A DNA stretch of 64,000 bases from Mucor racemosus (Eukaryota; Mucoromycota; Mucoromycetes; Mucorales; Mucoraceae). The notes under the pieces were generated by a model. The model had not been told where the DNA came from. It saw nothing but the letters and a program-made list of their open reading frames with translations, and ran no database searches. The stretch lies in the NCBI GenBank assembly GCA_027405735.1, contig JAPEHQ010000023.1, positions 310,001 through 374,000 of the forward strand, in the 5' to 3' direction. Within the stretch, counting starts at the first letter, position 1; every line of letters begins with the position of its first letter. Below, one piece after another: positions 11,240-22,581 of this stretch. The position numbers were made by a program, and so were the translations under genes.

Positions 11240-11720
11240 GATGCAAATGTGCAGCTTTGTTTGCAATATTTTGCTTTATTATAAGCGTATTTTTGGTGGA
11301 GTAACAATATATAATATAGAAATCTTTAAAAATCAGTTAGATGATTAATCATTTTTACTAATTAAAAATTGAAATATGAAGACTCTTGTAGATATTCATT
11401 TTTAAAAATACAAAATGCGCAGCACTTTCTTGTTTATTTGCATTATTTTACTAGATTCTAGCTACAGTTTTGATCGAGTAATGATGCATTATCTCCAAAT
11501 TTATAAAAGTTGCCTAAATGACCAATGATTTTAATCACTCCAAAACGAAACATTAAAGCTTTGAATTTTTGTTTTTTTGGTACTGCAATGTGCGCAAAAT
11601 GCGCCGTTTTCATTTCCATCTTTTTTCTTAATTGTAGCTGCATTTTCCATGGAGTAATAACATATATAACATCGAAAAACGTCCTCACAAAATGGTTCAA
11701 ATGACGGGAGCCACTAATAT
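11240..11720. repeat. Degenerate tandem repeat, about 177-bp period, three units
   Basis: Three loosely similar units can be aligned on two landmarks. One is (G/C)GAGTAA at 11298, 11475 and 11651, spaced 177 and 176 bp. The other is an AAATGTGC or AAAATGCGC word near 11244, 11412 and 11596. Similarity is partial and the array is old. It is followed by three copies of an 18-bp unit (AAGCTGTAGTCTATTTTT, the last one partial) at about 11861-11909. Confidence 0.45.
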
Positions 11721-12394
11721 TGCTTGAAATTTAAAAGAGCGTCAATTTTGCTGGGCTATAAATCGGCCAACCATATCGTTCTATCAAAATCTCGAAAAAA
11801 AGATTTAATGCCTTGTTTCAAAAATCGACACTCTCGGACTTTAAATGAAATCGCGCGCTTTAAGCTGTAGTCTATTTTTAAGCTGTAGTCTATTTTTAAG
11901 CTGTAAATGTGCCAAATACTGGAAATTAGGAAATATTTCCAATATTTGATAAAAAACTGTATATTTACAGCCACCTGACCATTAAATGGTTTTTGTAGCT
12001 CGTCCAATTCTGCATTAATTTACGGTTTTAAATAAAGCATTTTGCTCTCAAATTGTTTCATAAATACAGATATTTTGTGCACCACAGCTTTACATTTAAG
12101 TCAACTATCTTTCATTAAATCTTAATTTATCTATAACTCGATGAAAAATTCATATTTTTTGAAGATTTAAGAATAATCTAGTAGACGAAGTTGTATAAAA
12201 TGTAATGGCTATTTACTGCGAATTATTAGTAGATCAGTTTATTCAAGAAATAAAGGTTTTTCATTTTCTAATATTTATTTGCTTACAGTTACTTAAATCA
12301 ATATTTAAAACCTAAACTTTTTGAAATATAGATTCAAAGCACATTGCACTATACACGACAGCATTGGTCATGTATAAGCACAACGTTTAATTAT
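11721..12394. other. AT-rich gap with short tandem repeat
   Basis: Holds the short 18-bp tandem repeat at about 11861-11909. Otherwise AT-rich with no coding pattern recognised. Confidence 0.4.
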
Positions 12395-12753
12395 TAAGTT
12401 CGGTGTCCTCATTTCCGTATATGCTGATTTTCACTGATTTAGTAGGGCGCTATTTCTAATTTCAAATTGTCTATTTAGCAACAAATTCCATTTGGGAAAA
12501 GGGTACCCTTGATTCGTACGATCTATCTAGCAGGCAAATCCATGGGATACTAAAGTTATTTAGCGCTGGCTAATAATGTTATAACTGTAGTATATTTTGA
12601 AACTTGCAGCCCATTTGAATCAATATTTATTGATTCATACAAGCATTTTTCCAGTAGCTCCTTCAATTTTTTTAAGTAGAGAAAGAGCGGTTTCTTGTCG
12701 AAAATGATGGTATACTTCTTCAAAAACAGCTGTTAGCTAATGAAATCAAGGTA

Positions 12754-14870
12754 CAGTCGTGATTCGATTTAGTGGACTCGCAAATAACGGATTTTCGATT
12801 TAATGGACAGTTTGAAATCTCCCGTTTTTTTTTTCATAATTTTACTGCTTAAATCCACTATATCGATTCAGTGGATACTGGACGGTTTTATTTCCACCAG
12901 TCCACTATTTTTAAAAAATGGAAGATTATTACTGGTCAAAATTTTATTACAAAGCTTTGATCCAATGAAGATGTATGTGAAATTATGTTAAAAATTTTTT
13001 GGGACGTTTTATTTTGAAAAATAAGAGCTAATTGTTGTTTGATTTGACCTACTTGAGAACATTTCATCTCTGCGAGATATGTACATTTTAGAAAAAGCTT
13101 CCAGAACATCAAACTCTTCATCTGTTTTTGCTACAATATTGTCAACAACAAACCTCATTGCGTTAACGAGATCTTCTTGCTTAACTTGATGTACATCTTC
13201 ATCTTCTCTTTCATCATCATCTTCCTCTACGAGTGTTGCATTAGCATCAGTTTCATCAGCAATAATACATTCATTGCTGAATATTTCGCTGTTTTCTTCG
13301 TCGTCGAATTCTTTATCCTCTACGCTATCAACATCATCACCGACATTTTCCACGTTTTCACCTTCTTCAATTGCATTGTTTAATTGCAAAAGCGTCGTAC
13401 GTCTCCAACAATTTTTGATTGATTCACTGGTAACCTTCTCCCAAGAGATTTTTATCCAGTTCATTGCTTGTAGTTGGTCAACCCAAAAGAAGGGTTTTTC
13501 TTTTCTTTTAGATGTTTCAGAAGCACCAATAGCTTCCCTGTTGTTTGATAAAGACGAGTATTTAATTGCTGCATGTCTATATTGAATTCTTCGATAATTG
13601 GTCTTGAAGTTTGCAATTATACCAGCATCTAATGGTTGGTAATGTGCTGTTGTATTAGGAGGCAGGAAGACAATTTTGACATTGCTGAGAGATAATCTTT
13701 CATCGTGAACAGGAGCATTATCGATGAGTAAGACGACATTTCGATGCTCTTTTGCCATTCTGCTATTGAATTTACCTATTATCTTTCGAAAAATAGAGGT
13801 TGTCATCCATGCCTTCTTACTAGAATAGTAATGGAAGCCAAAATCAGAAGCATTTTTTCGTTTAAAGCAGCGAGGGTTTTCATGTTTTCCAATGATAATA
13901 GGAGTAATTTTGGAAGATCCATCTGCATTGCAGAAAAAACCAATAGTTACCCGGGTTTTATCAGCTTTAACTCCTGAAACGGATTCTCGACTAATGGTTT
14001 TGCTAGGAGCATTTCTGTAGAATAAACCAGTTTCATCCATATTATAAATATCTTTCAATTCATAATCTTTTAAGATTTCTCTTATATTTTTCAACTGAAC
14101 TTGTATATTGGATTCATCTATCTGAACTGATCCTGCTTCCCCATTCATCGATCGAACACGAAGGCCTTCTCGAGCCATGAATCTTTGGACCCAACCTCTT
14201 GACAATTCAGGCTTCTCCGCGCCATCTAACAACTCTGGCTTTAGAACAGCTAGGATTTCAGCTCTTGTCAGGATTGAAAGATAATTGATGGCAATATTAT
14301 CTCGTGCCATATCGTTGATGAATTTCCTCAATTCATTTTCAAGCTTTGGGAATTTAGCTTTTTTATCGCTAAGTTTTCCGAGTTGATCTGCAGGAAGGGC
14401 GTTTAATTTTTCGGACATACTTAATGTCTCGTAAATTACGCTTCTACTTGGTTTTACACCATAGCTGCGCTCCATGTATTCGCTAATTTCTTTATAAGTG
14501 TGGTTTGGATTTTCCTCACTATAATGGCAAATAGCTAATTTCTGCTTTTTGTCTAGTCGAACTCTTTTCGTTTTCGTAATGGTGGTAGATCTAGGATCTA
14601 AATAGCCTGATCGACGGTTTTGATTACGCCTTTCATTGGCGTTTTTTTGAGCTTGCAAATTTACCATAAGAAGTTGAAAGAGTTTTCAAAAATTATGTGT
14701 ACCTTTTTTTATTTTTTATGACAGATCCCTGAATTAATAGCCAATTATATTTTAGTTTCTAAATTGAGTAATTTTATTACATAAGCGCTAAAAATTCGAT
14801 TTAATGGAAAAATCGATTTAGTGGACATATATTTCTCGCCGCACGAGTCCACTAAATCGAATCACGACTG
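12754..14870 (-). mobile_element. Intact pogo/Tigger-type DNA transposon (Tc1/mariner superfamily)
   Basis: Flanked by TA dinucleotides at 12752-12753 and 14871-14872. With the TA included, 12752-12780 and 14844-14872 are perfect 29-bp inverted repeats beginning TACAGTCGTGATTCGATTTA. Subterminal copies of GATTTAATGGA occur at both ends. Total length is 2117 bp, with one transposase gene on the minus strand. Uninterrupted family B copies at 43550-43620 and 29105-29165 show the pre-insertion site. CAGT-type ends, a TA target and a DDD transposase are the established signature of pogo/Tigger elements. Confidence 0.93.
13009..14667 (-). CDS. Pogo/Tigger-like transposase, DDE_1 family, 552 aa
   Basis: Cut-and-paste transposase acting on the inverted repeats at 12754 and 14870. 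The N-terminus carries a CENP-B/Psq-type helix-turn-helix (about residues 35-85, including KKQKLAICHYSEENPNHTY). A second, Tc5-type DNA-binding region follows (about 125-175, GWVQRFMAREGL). The catalytic core has all three acidic residues: MDETGLFY near residue 211, LLIDNAPVH near 316 and YQPLDAGII near 345, so the last two are about 29 residues apart as in pogo elements. The C-terminus (about 430-510) is strongly acidic. The frame is open throughout at normal family length, so the copy may be active. The start ATG at 14667 lies about 200 bp inside the right terminal repeat. Confidence 0.93.
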   Translation of the reverse strand: MVNLQAQKNANERRNQNRRSGYLDPRSTTITKTKRVRLDKKQKLAICHYSEENPNHTYKEISEYMERSYGVKPSRSVIYETLSMSEKLNALPADQLGKLSDKKAKFPKLENELRKFINDMARDNIAINYLSILTRAEILAVLKPELLDGAEKPELSRGWVQRFMAREGLRVRSMNGEAGSVQIDESNIQVQLKNIREILKDYELKDIYNMDETGLFYRNAPSKTISRESVSGVKADKTRVTIGFFCNADGSSKITPIIIGKHENPRCFKRKNASDFGFHYYSSKKAWMTTSIFRKIIGKFNSRMAKEHRNVVLLIDNAPVHDERLSLSNVKIVFLPPNTTAHYQPLDAGIIANFKTNYRRIQYRHAAIKYSSLSNNREAIGASETSKRKEKPFFWVDQLQAMNWIKISWEKVTSESIKNCWRRTTLLQLNNAIEEGENVENVGDDVDSVEDKEFDDEENSEIFSNECIIADETDANATLVEEDDDEREDEDVHQVKQEDLVNAMRFVVDNIVAKTDEEFDVLEAFSKMYISRRDEMFSSRSNQTTISSYFSK

Positions 14871-15369
14871 TATGTTCTTTGTATATCCATTAACCACTGA
14901 TGTATCAAGTACAACTTCAAATTCAAATTTGAACCATTATTTGATTTTATAAAAATGCTCAGAATATCTGAAACAGCCCATACTACAAATAGGTTAACCA
15001 AGTACGAGTTTTGATTTCTCCATTTCCACAGCAACTCGGGGAGGCTGAACTTTTTGCAATTCCGTGGAGGATTAGCACTGGAAATACCTACCATTGCAAC
15101 AACGGGAGCTTATTTGGATCCATATTTGGCAAGAACTGGTGAGTTTACTGACTTTAGTGGGTGTGAACAGCAGGTAATCAACACTTTGTTCAAATTTACT
15201 GAATGCACAATGATTTATGCAAGCTGATATTCAATATACTTGGAATATCTACTACTACTCATACCTATATTCATGTAGAGTGGCAGTCTACCTGGATCAT
15301 TATTTATAAAGATCGCATTTTTGATTTTTTTTTATTAAAAGGGCGCCGTAAAGTATAGGTGAACTTTGG

Positions 15370-16900
15370 CATTAATTTTCTCGACATGCAGTAGGTTGTG
15401 AAAGTTGCCCTTTGAGATCATTATGCCCAAGGTGTGTACCTACCCTCATGTAAAGTTAGAAGTTAATAAAATTGAAATTCATCGAAATGAGGTCTTTATT
15501 GTCGGTTTTTACGGCTGTAGGAAAGGAGGCTTCAGATGGCTTTTAAATAGTTTTCAAATTTTTCGCTTAATATTGAGTCGAATCACATAGAATCTTCAAA
15601 GGAGATGTACACCTTCATTCATCCTTCACTTTATAATAAGAAGCCATTGATATCTCTCGAAAAATAGAGATATTAATACCAGAATATAAGTGCACTGGCC
15701 AAATGTTGACCATAATAATTCACCACTATTTACCTAAAATAAATTGTAAAAAATTGAGCACCTAAATTAAGATGTTAGCTTTTTGTATTCACAAGGTAGA
15801 TCCAGTTCTAGGCTACTTTGCATTTTTTGTTTCAGCGAAAAATCAATATTTTTCGTCGAGATAATCAAAGTAATAGTTTACATTACAGCTTAACCCTATG
15901 CTAACTGAGCTCCAAAATTGATTTGTAAAAATCGACCAGAAAATGATCAAAAACACAAAATTGCTTCGTGGCTCATGAACTGCAAAGTAAGTTGAAATAG
16001 CTTAATAAACGGTTATTGTACAGTTTTAAATTCTGCATCCAGCTAAATACAATGCAAACAAATGTTTTACATTAAATTTTGCACAAAATGCCATTAAAAG
16101 TTTGGACGTTTTTTGAAGGTACGCATCACTTTTTATAAGCATGTTTTAAAAATAAGTAATGGAAAGGATGCACAACAAATTTATCTATCGATAGAGCTAT
16201 TGTTGAACCTTTTGGCTGCATTTGTTGTAGAGAAAACAAGATTTTTATGATTTTTTTTTCAAATTCAGAATTTGGGACGAGGGTATACAAGGGAAAATTG
16301 GGAGGTAGAAGCGAAGGTATCTCTTGCACACATTTTTGAGGATATCTCCACGAAAAATTTATGTTTTGAAAAAAATTAAATTGGGTCCGAGAGAGTTCAA
16401 CGAGGTCAATGACATGAATGTAAAAAAAATGCTGCTCAATTTAATGAATATTTTGAAATCTACTACAGAAATGCCAAAAAAATAAAAAAAATAAAAGTGC
16501 TCAAATTTTTTTTATACTGAAATATGTTATAGAGTACGTTAAAACAAGTAAGTTTTATTATTAGAATGAGTCAGTATAGCTTACTTTTTCGTAGAGATAT
16601 GAAGGCTCAAAGTTCTTATTTTTTTAGCAGTAAAATACCTGTAAAAATCTGAAACATTAGCACTAAAAAAGTTATACCAACTACAAAAAGTAGGATATTT
16701 TCGAATACTTGTTTTTGGATTAAAGTTGGATATCTCAGGTACATGGGCATATAATTTTTTCTTAATATTACTTTGTGAAAAAAAAGTTAAGCAGGGATGA
16801 TAAATCAGCCTTACTAAAAAGTGGCTAAAAAGGAAAAAATTAGAGAGCATGTCTTTTTACAGCTTGAAACTTATATGCGCACACTATATCTAAAGCTCTA
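15370..16900 (-). repeat. Family C repeat, copy C1
   Basis: Aligns in the same orientation with 52265-53340 and 35820-37170, at clearly lower identity than those two show to each other. Landmarks are AGTAGGTTGTG..AAGTTGCCCTTTGAGAT near 15393, TTCAGAATTTGGGACGAGGG near 16263 and GAGGATATCTCCACGAAAAA near 16339. On the minus strand remnants of protein are visible: KKLYAHVPEISNFNPK then NFFSANVSDFYRYFTA around 16640-16770, and PLYTLVPNSEFEKK around 16260-16290. These recur in the other copies. Frames are broken. The strand given is that of the remnant coding sequence; the element type is unknown. Confidence 0.65.
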
Positions 16901-17758
16901 GTTATGCAGTTAAACTGCTTTCGAATAGATCAACGTGAAGTTAAATCATCATTAATTGGGTTATTTTCTCCAAATTCCCTTGTCATGAATAACCTTGTTT
17001 CAATCTACCATACTCAATTTTACATAATTAAGTTTGGATAGACGCCTATAAGGAACAGAATTCGAGGGAGGGGGTCAACACTTGAAAAAGGAAAAATATA
17101 TTTGGTTGATGGATGCCATATACTGAAACTGCCAAAATAAATCGAGTTCCAGTGCTTGCTAAAGCTATTAATATTGCTCTTACGAGGTTTAAGAAAGGCC
17201 AGTTATGATGTTTGAATTGGAATTTGCTAATATAATGTACAGTATTCAAGTTGATAAAATGCTTCATAAAGAAACGGCATCAAATACTAAAACTTATGCA
17301 ATGAACCTACATGATCTTGGGAAATTGAGAAAGAAACTATAAAGCTACAATTTCCCGGGGAAGAGCGGAAGAATAAACAATCTTCATCTTGAAACTATAT
17401 ACGAACATCTTGCATAAAATATTTTGAAGGAAAAAAAAACGAAATAGATAAAAGTTCAAAATTTAATGAAAAAAAAACCCCCCCCCCCAATAATGTATAT
17501 TTTGCTCTATGAGCCAATTCAACATTTTGTGATTTGTATTACAGGTATTTCTGATCTAAATCCATACAACAGAGGTTTGATTTCTGAGTTGCAACCACGA
17601 AATCTACATTTATGCTTAAATAAGCCACTTAGATGAAGAGTCAGCGCTTGACTCTTTTTTTTGCAACCACATCCCATCATTAAACACATAAAAAGATCTC
17701 CCCACTTTTTTATTGAGTGAAACTTCAACCTTTTTCAACTTTTTTTTTCTAATCAAAG
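16901..17758. other. Upstream region of adenylosuccinate lyase, no gene
   Basis: No coding pattern. Holds a homopolymer junction near 17468-17490 (a run of A followed by about ten C) and T-rich pyrimidine tracts just before the lyase start, as expected of a fungal promoter. Confidence 0.4.
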
Positions 17759-19269
17759 ATGGCCAATATTCACGACAAGTACCAATCCCCTTTGACTTCC
17801 CGTTATGCTTCCAAGGAGATGGCTTACAACTTCTCCGAAGATAAGCGTTATGCTACTTGGCGTCAGCTTTGGACCAATTTGGCTATTGCCGAAAAGCAAG
17901 TCGGTTTGACAGATATCACCGACGAAGCTATTGAGCAAATGAAGGCCAACATTTTCAACATTGATTATGCTGTTGCTGCTGAAGAAGAAAAGAAGCGTAG
18001 ACATGATGTTATGGCTCATGTTCACACATTTGGTCTTGTTGCTCCTGCTGCTGCTCCCATTATTCATTTGGGTGCTACTTCATGTTATGTTACAGGTAAG
18101 ATTATATGGGTACGGTGCGTTTGTGTAAGGTTTTCTAATTATGCATGTTAAAATTAGACAATGGTGATTTGATTATTATCAGAGATGCTTATGATTTAAT
18201 CATAAAGAAGCTCGCTCATGTCATTGATATTCTCTCCAAGTTTGCTGAAGAATATCGTGCTTTGCCTACTTTGGGTTTTACTCATTTCCAACCTGCTCAA
18301 CTTGTTACTGTAGGTAAGCGTGCCACTTTGTGGATTCAAGAATTGTTGTGGGATTTGCGTAACTTTGAACGTGCTCGTGATGATCTCAAGTTGCGTGGTG
18401 TCAAGGGTACTACTGGTACCCAAGCTTCTTTCATGGCTCTTTTCGAAGGTGATCATGACAAGGTTGAAGAATTAGATCAATTAGTCACTGAACTCTCTGG
18501 TTTCAAGGAAGCTTACCCCGTTTGTGGTCAAACTTACTCTCGTAAGATTGATATTGATATCTTGCATCCTCTCTCTGGCTTCGGTGCTAGTGCTCACAAG
18601 ATTGCTACTGATATTCGTCTTTTGGCAAATTTGAAGGAAATTGAGGAGCCTTTCGAGAAGGACCAAATTGGTTCATCTGCTATGGCTTATAAGCGTAACC
18701 CCATGCGTTCTGAGCGTGTCTGTTCTCTCTCTCGTCACTTGATGATCCTTGTCAACGATGCTCTTCAAACCAGTGCTGTTCAATGGTTCGAACGTACTTT
18801 GGATGATTCTGCCAATCGTCGTATTTCTTTGCCCGAAGCCTTTTTGACTACCGATATTGTTTTGACTACTCTTCAAAACATTTGTGAAGGTATGGTTGTC
18901 TACCCCAAGGTCATTGAGCGTCGTATTTTACAAGAATTGCCTTTTATGGCCACTGAAAATGTCATTATGGCTATGGTCAAGAAGGGTGGTGATCGTCAAG
19001 AATGTCACGAAGAGATTCGTGTCTTGTCTCATCAAGCTGGCCATGTTGTTAAGATGGAGGGTGGTGAAAATGATTTGATTGAACGTATCAAGAACACTAA
19101 ATACTTTGAACCCATTTGGGCTGATCTTCCCAAGTTATTGGATCCCTCTACCTTTGTTGGTCGTGCTCCTCAACAAGTTGATAGCTTCTTGGCCAAGCAT
19201 GTTAAGCCAGCATTGGCTCCTTATGCTGAAGCCCTCAAGGATAATACCAAGGCCGAGTTATCTGTTTAA
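17759..19269 (+). CDS. ADE13: Adenylosuccinate lyase (purine biosynthesis)
   Basis: Catalyses two fumarate-releasing steps of purine synthesis: SAICAR to AICAR, and adenylosuccinate to AMP. It works as a cytosolic homotetramer. Two exons, 17759-18095 and 18158-19269, join in frame (T|D at the junction) to give 482 residues, normal for the eukaryotic enzyme. The fumarase/aspartase signature [14 protein letters not shown] lies at about residues 290-303. Other family blocks are [26 protein letters not shown] (split by the intron), [16 protein letters not shown] and [12 protein letters not shown]. The start ATG follows a T-rich leader (CTAATCAAAG before ATG). Codon use is biased to GCT, GGT and CGT, suggesting high expression. 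ADE13 is the yeast orthologue name. Confidence 0.97.
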
Positions 19270-19511
19270 ATTACATTTTGAAAGAAAAAAAGAAGAGCTG
19301 CCGTGAAAGAAGTATAAGCTTCTTGTTATTAATATATATTCTATAAAAAAAGACACAACTGTACATTTATTACCATGAAAAGAAATGATTCAAAAATAAA
19401 CACATGTTTTTCATTTTCAGAGTATCTGTTGCAACTAAATGTAATGAGCAGTTTGTCAATATTTCCTTGCTTCTTTCAGCGGAAGAAACACAATTCTTTA
19501 ATCATTAAATT

Positions 19512-19790
19512 CTACAATCCAGACTTGCTGATGGTGCTACTGTTCTTGACACTCATTACTAGAGCTGATGTTGAGACTTGAGTTGTTGGAGCTGATGTTG
19601 CCCCATTAGTAAACTCTTCTTCAAATTCGTCAGGGCCTATATTGGTTAAGATGGTACCAAGCATTTGAGCTTTTTGGAATGTGTCTCGACGTGCTTGTGC
19701 GACCTTTCTATTCTGCAATCTTGTCTGGACACAAATATCTTGAGGAAGTTTAATCCAGTCAAATTGCATGAAATTCGCATCAAGACGCAT
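19512..19790 (-). CDS. Hypothetical 92-codon frame, weak homeodomain-like helix
   Basis: Open frame from ATG at 19790 to a stop at 19512, with an in-frame stop just upstream. Residues 14-37 (WIKLPQDICVQTRLQNRK then VAQARR) loosely resemble homeodomain helix 3, with QNR conserved but the hallmark Trp-Phe replaced by Arg-Leu. The rest is acidic and Ser/Thr-rich. It lies between the converging lyase and phosphate-transporter genes. It could be a relic of a homeobox gene, a last exon whose partner I could not find, or chance. No function is assigned. Confidence 0.25.
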   Translation of the reverse strand: MRLDANFMQFDWIKLPQDICVQTRLQNRKVAQARRDTFQKAQMLGTILTNIGPDEFEEEFTNGATSAPTTQVSTSALVMSVKNSSTISKSGL

Positions 19791-20129
19791 AAGATCGGAT
19801 TATTGGAAGCTATTTCACCTTTTTGAATGCTATTCGCTTTTACTAAATGTATAAAAATGGATATAAAGATCATGGTTATATTTTACACAACATATTATAT
19901 GCAAAAACCTTGTTTTCCGATTATCATCACACAACAATCAGGAAAATCTCCGGTGCAAATAACAATCTTTTAGTGAAAAACAGAAAGTTAATATTATTAA
20001 TAAAAACTGTTATTTTTACATACATATTTATTTAAATTAGATTAGAGTGATATGATGATTAAGAAGAAATAGCAGTGGTTAAAAATAATAGTACATTAAA
20101 ATATATAGTTTATAAGAAAATAGATTTGA

Positions 20130-21810
20130 TTAATAGGTTCCCTTGATTTGACCATCATCAGAGATCTCTCTAGGAGGAAGCTCACCAGATAACTCTTCAA
20201 GACTCTTACCCTTAGTTTCGGGAATAAGAAATGAAGAAGCAAGACCGGACAACATGAAGAGAGCAAAGATTTGCAAAAGATGGTTGATCCATTTGTTGGA
20301 GCCACCAATATCCTTCAAAAGACCGAAACCGACTTGAGCGATAATGGCACCGACCTTACCAGAGGCAGCAGAGATACCGTGAGCAGTAGATCTGTAACGG
20401 GTAGGGAAACATTCACCAGGAACGATAAAGGTGGTGGTATTAGGACCAAAGTTGAAAAAGAGTTGAGTAATGGTATAAAGAACGATGAAAAGAACATTAG
20501 AAGTAGCAAGGATTTTATCATAAGCGAAACCCAAAATAACGAAAAGGACAGTAAGCATAGCGAAACCCATAATTTGAATTGTCTTGCGACCAAGTTTATC
20601 GATAGTAAAGACAGAGATCCAGTAACCAGGAACACTACCAAGCAAGTTAATGATAATGTTACCAACACAAGTACGGAAGACAGCAGTATAAGGATCAGAA
20701 TCGCTACCGAAACCAATATTGGACAAGATGATAGAATTGTTCAAACCAAGACCATACCATGCGACATCAAGAGCAAACCAAGAATAAGCTGTACCAAGCA
20801 AGATTTTACCATTTTGCCATTGACCAAAATGTCTGCAGAAATCGTTCCATGAAGCTTTAGGAGAAGCATTGGTACGAGCAATAGCAATGTTATCAGTGTA
20901 ATCACCAGCAGAGGCACCCTTTTCAATGAAAGCCTTAGCATCACGAATACCCTTTTCCACCTTTTGCTCAACATCGATAGTGAAACGAGGGGTTTCAGGG
21001 ATGGTAAGACGATAGTAAAGAGCACAGACACCAGGAATAGCACCAAGACCAATGACAAGACGCCAAACATAATCTAATTTAGTAACATCAGCCTTGATAG
21101 CACTTTGGAAAGCAGCAGTACAGATCAAACCGACAAGACCAGCAGCCAATTGACCAATACCTTGCATGGCAAAGACAGCAGCCATCATAGCACCACGACG
21201 CTTAGTAGTAGCAAACTCGGATGTAATAACAGAAGAAAGAGGATAATCACCACCAATACCAACACCAACGATAATACGCCAGAAAGTAATAACGCCCCAG
21301 AAAGAAGCAGCAGGGCCATTACCAGCAAGAGCTTGACCAACAGTACCAATGATAATAATCATTAATTCAACGCCATACATTCTCTTACGACCGACACGAT
21401 CAGCAAGATAACCAAAAGCAAGTTGACCAACAACGGTACCAACTGAACAAGAAACTTTAATAGCAGTATCAACATTGTAAGGTGTTTTGTTGCTATTTTC
21501 AGCGAAATAAACGAAACCAATCATGGTAGAAACCAAATTAATAGCAAAAATATCATAAGCATCAGTAAAGAAACCGATACCGGATACAATACAAGCACGA
21601 ACATGGAACCAGCCAAATTCAGCATTATCAATCTAATAAATAGTTTAGTTTATCTACATGTTTAAAACTGAATTTCAAGTATATATATATATATAGTATA
21701 TATACCTCTTCTAATGCAATACGACGACGTTCAAGTGCATCTAAAGCAAGTTGATCATGACTAATAGCATCTTCCATTTGAATGGTTTTATGCTCTGTTT
21801 CAAAAGACAT
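20130..21810 (-). CDS. PHO84-like inorganic phosphate:H+ symporter (MFS)
   Basis: Plasma-membrane phosphate importer of the phosphate:H+ symporter family of the major facilitator superfamily. Two exons, 21810-21706 and 21632-20130 (73-nt intron between), encode 535 residues, close to yeast Pho84 and Neurospora PHO-5. Motifs in order: FGWFHVRACIVSGIGFFTDA with YDIFAINL (TM1 region), GQLAFGYLADRVGRKRMYG (MFS loop 2-3 motif), RIIVGVGIGGDYPLSSVITS (signature of the family), SWFALDVAWYGLGLNNS (TM7), GPNTTTFIVPGECFPTRYRS, and a PETKGKSLEEL tail. Twelve hydrophobic spans are expected and visible. The cytosolic N-terminus is short. Expression is probably phosphate-regulated by analogy, but I see no clear Pho4 site upstream. 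The start ATG begins MSFETEHKTIQMED. Confidence 0.95.
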
Positions 21811-22542
21811 TTTAAATTTAATGAAAGACAAACAAGATGAAGCCGAACATTGATAACATTTTTAAGATTGATATATATAGTTAATTTTCAATCCAGTTGT
21901 ACAGTGACAATCTGTGTGTCTTTTTTTATGATAGTGATTGAAATAATCCAATCGTTTTAAGCATGTGGTGTAGTTTATTGTTTACTATATATAAAATGGT
22001 GTATACAAAAACTTGGTAAAGTAGTTACTTTTCTTGTAGCACAAGCAAATTTCATCCAATCATACATACAACATGATCCACGCTTGAATTTGCTTTGCCT
22101 TTATGTCAATCTTTTCAAATTTTCTTTGTATTCTATTTCGGATTGTGTATCAAGTGATTTTTTACAACGAATCTTGAATCATCCGTTATTGGACATATTT
22201 ACGAAAAAGAGGTTTTAATTACAAGTAGATCTTTGTTGAACAAAAGAATAACAAGAAGACTAAAGAGCGATTTTGACATTGAAAGGTAATTATATAAGGA
22301 TCCCAAAATGCAATGTCCTTGGATCAAGTTTGTAAAATGTTGGTAACTTGGGATCAAGAAATTACTAAATCTATAATAATGTTGTATGAATTATGCCATT
22401 GGAGCGCATGATAATCTTTTATGCCTCATTTTTTTTTTTTTTTTTTTTTTTTTTTTGTATACCAATCGTACAAGTAGCCGAAACGTGGACATTACTATTG
22501 ATTGTATATTTAGTATCGCCACATTTGTGTATACGATATTAT

Positions 22543-22581
<39 letters not shown>

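Larger units (their letters stand above)
12395..15345 (+). repeat. Family B repeat, copy B1, interrupted by a Tigger-type transposon
   Basis: The two halves (12395-12753 and 14871-15345) align collinearly with 43215-44025. Shared landmarks are AACTTGCAGCC, CAAGCATTTTTCC, TTCAAAAACAGCT, TTTGAACCATTATTTGATTT, CCATTTCCACAGCA and GAAATACCTACCATTGCAA. A partial copy lies at 28990-29262. Each full copy is about 800 bp without its insert. No protein is encoded. It looks like a non-autonomous element, but no terminal repeats were identified. Confidence 0.7.

Noticed and set aside
20271..20852. Plus-strand 193-codon frame opposite the phosphate transporter
   Set aside because: Open only because of codon bias on the other strand; composition Thr/Lys/Asp-rich with no motif.
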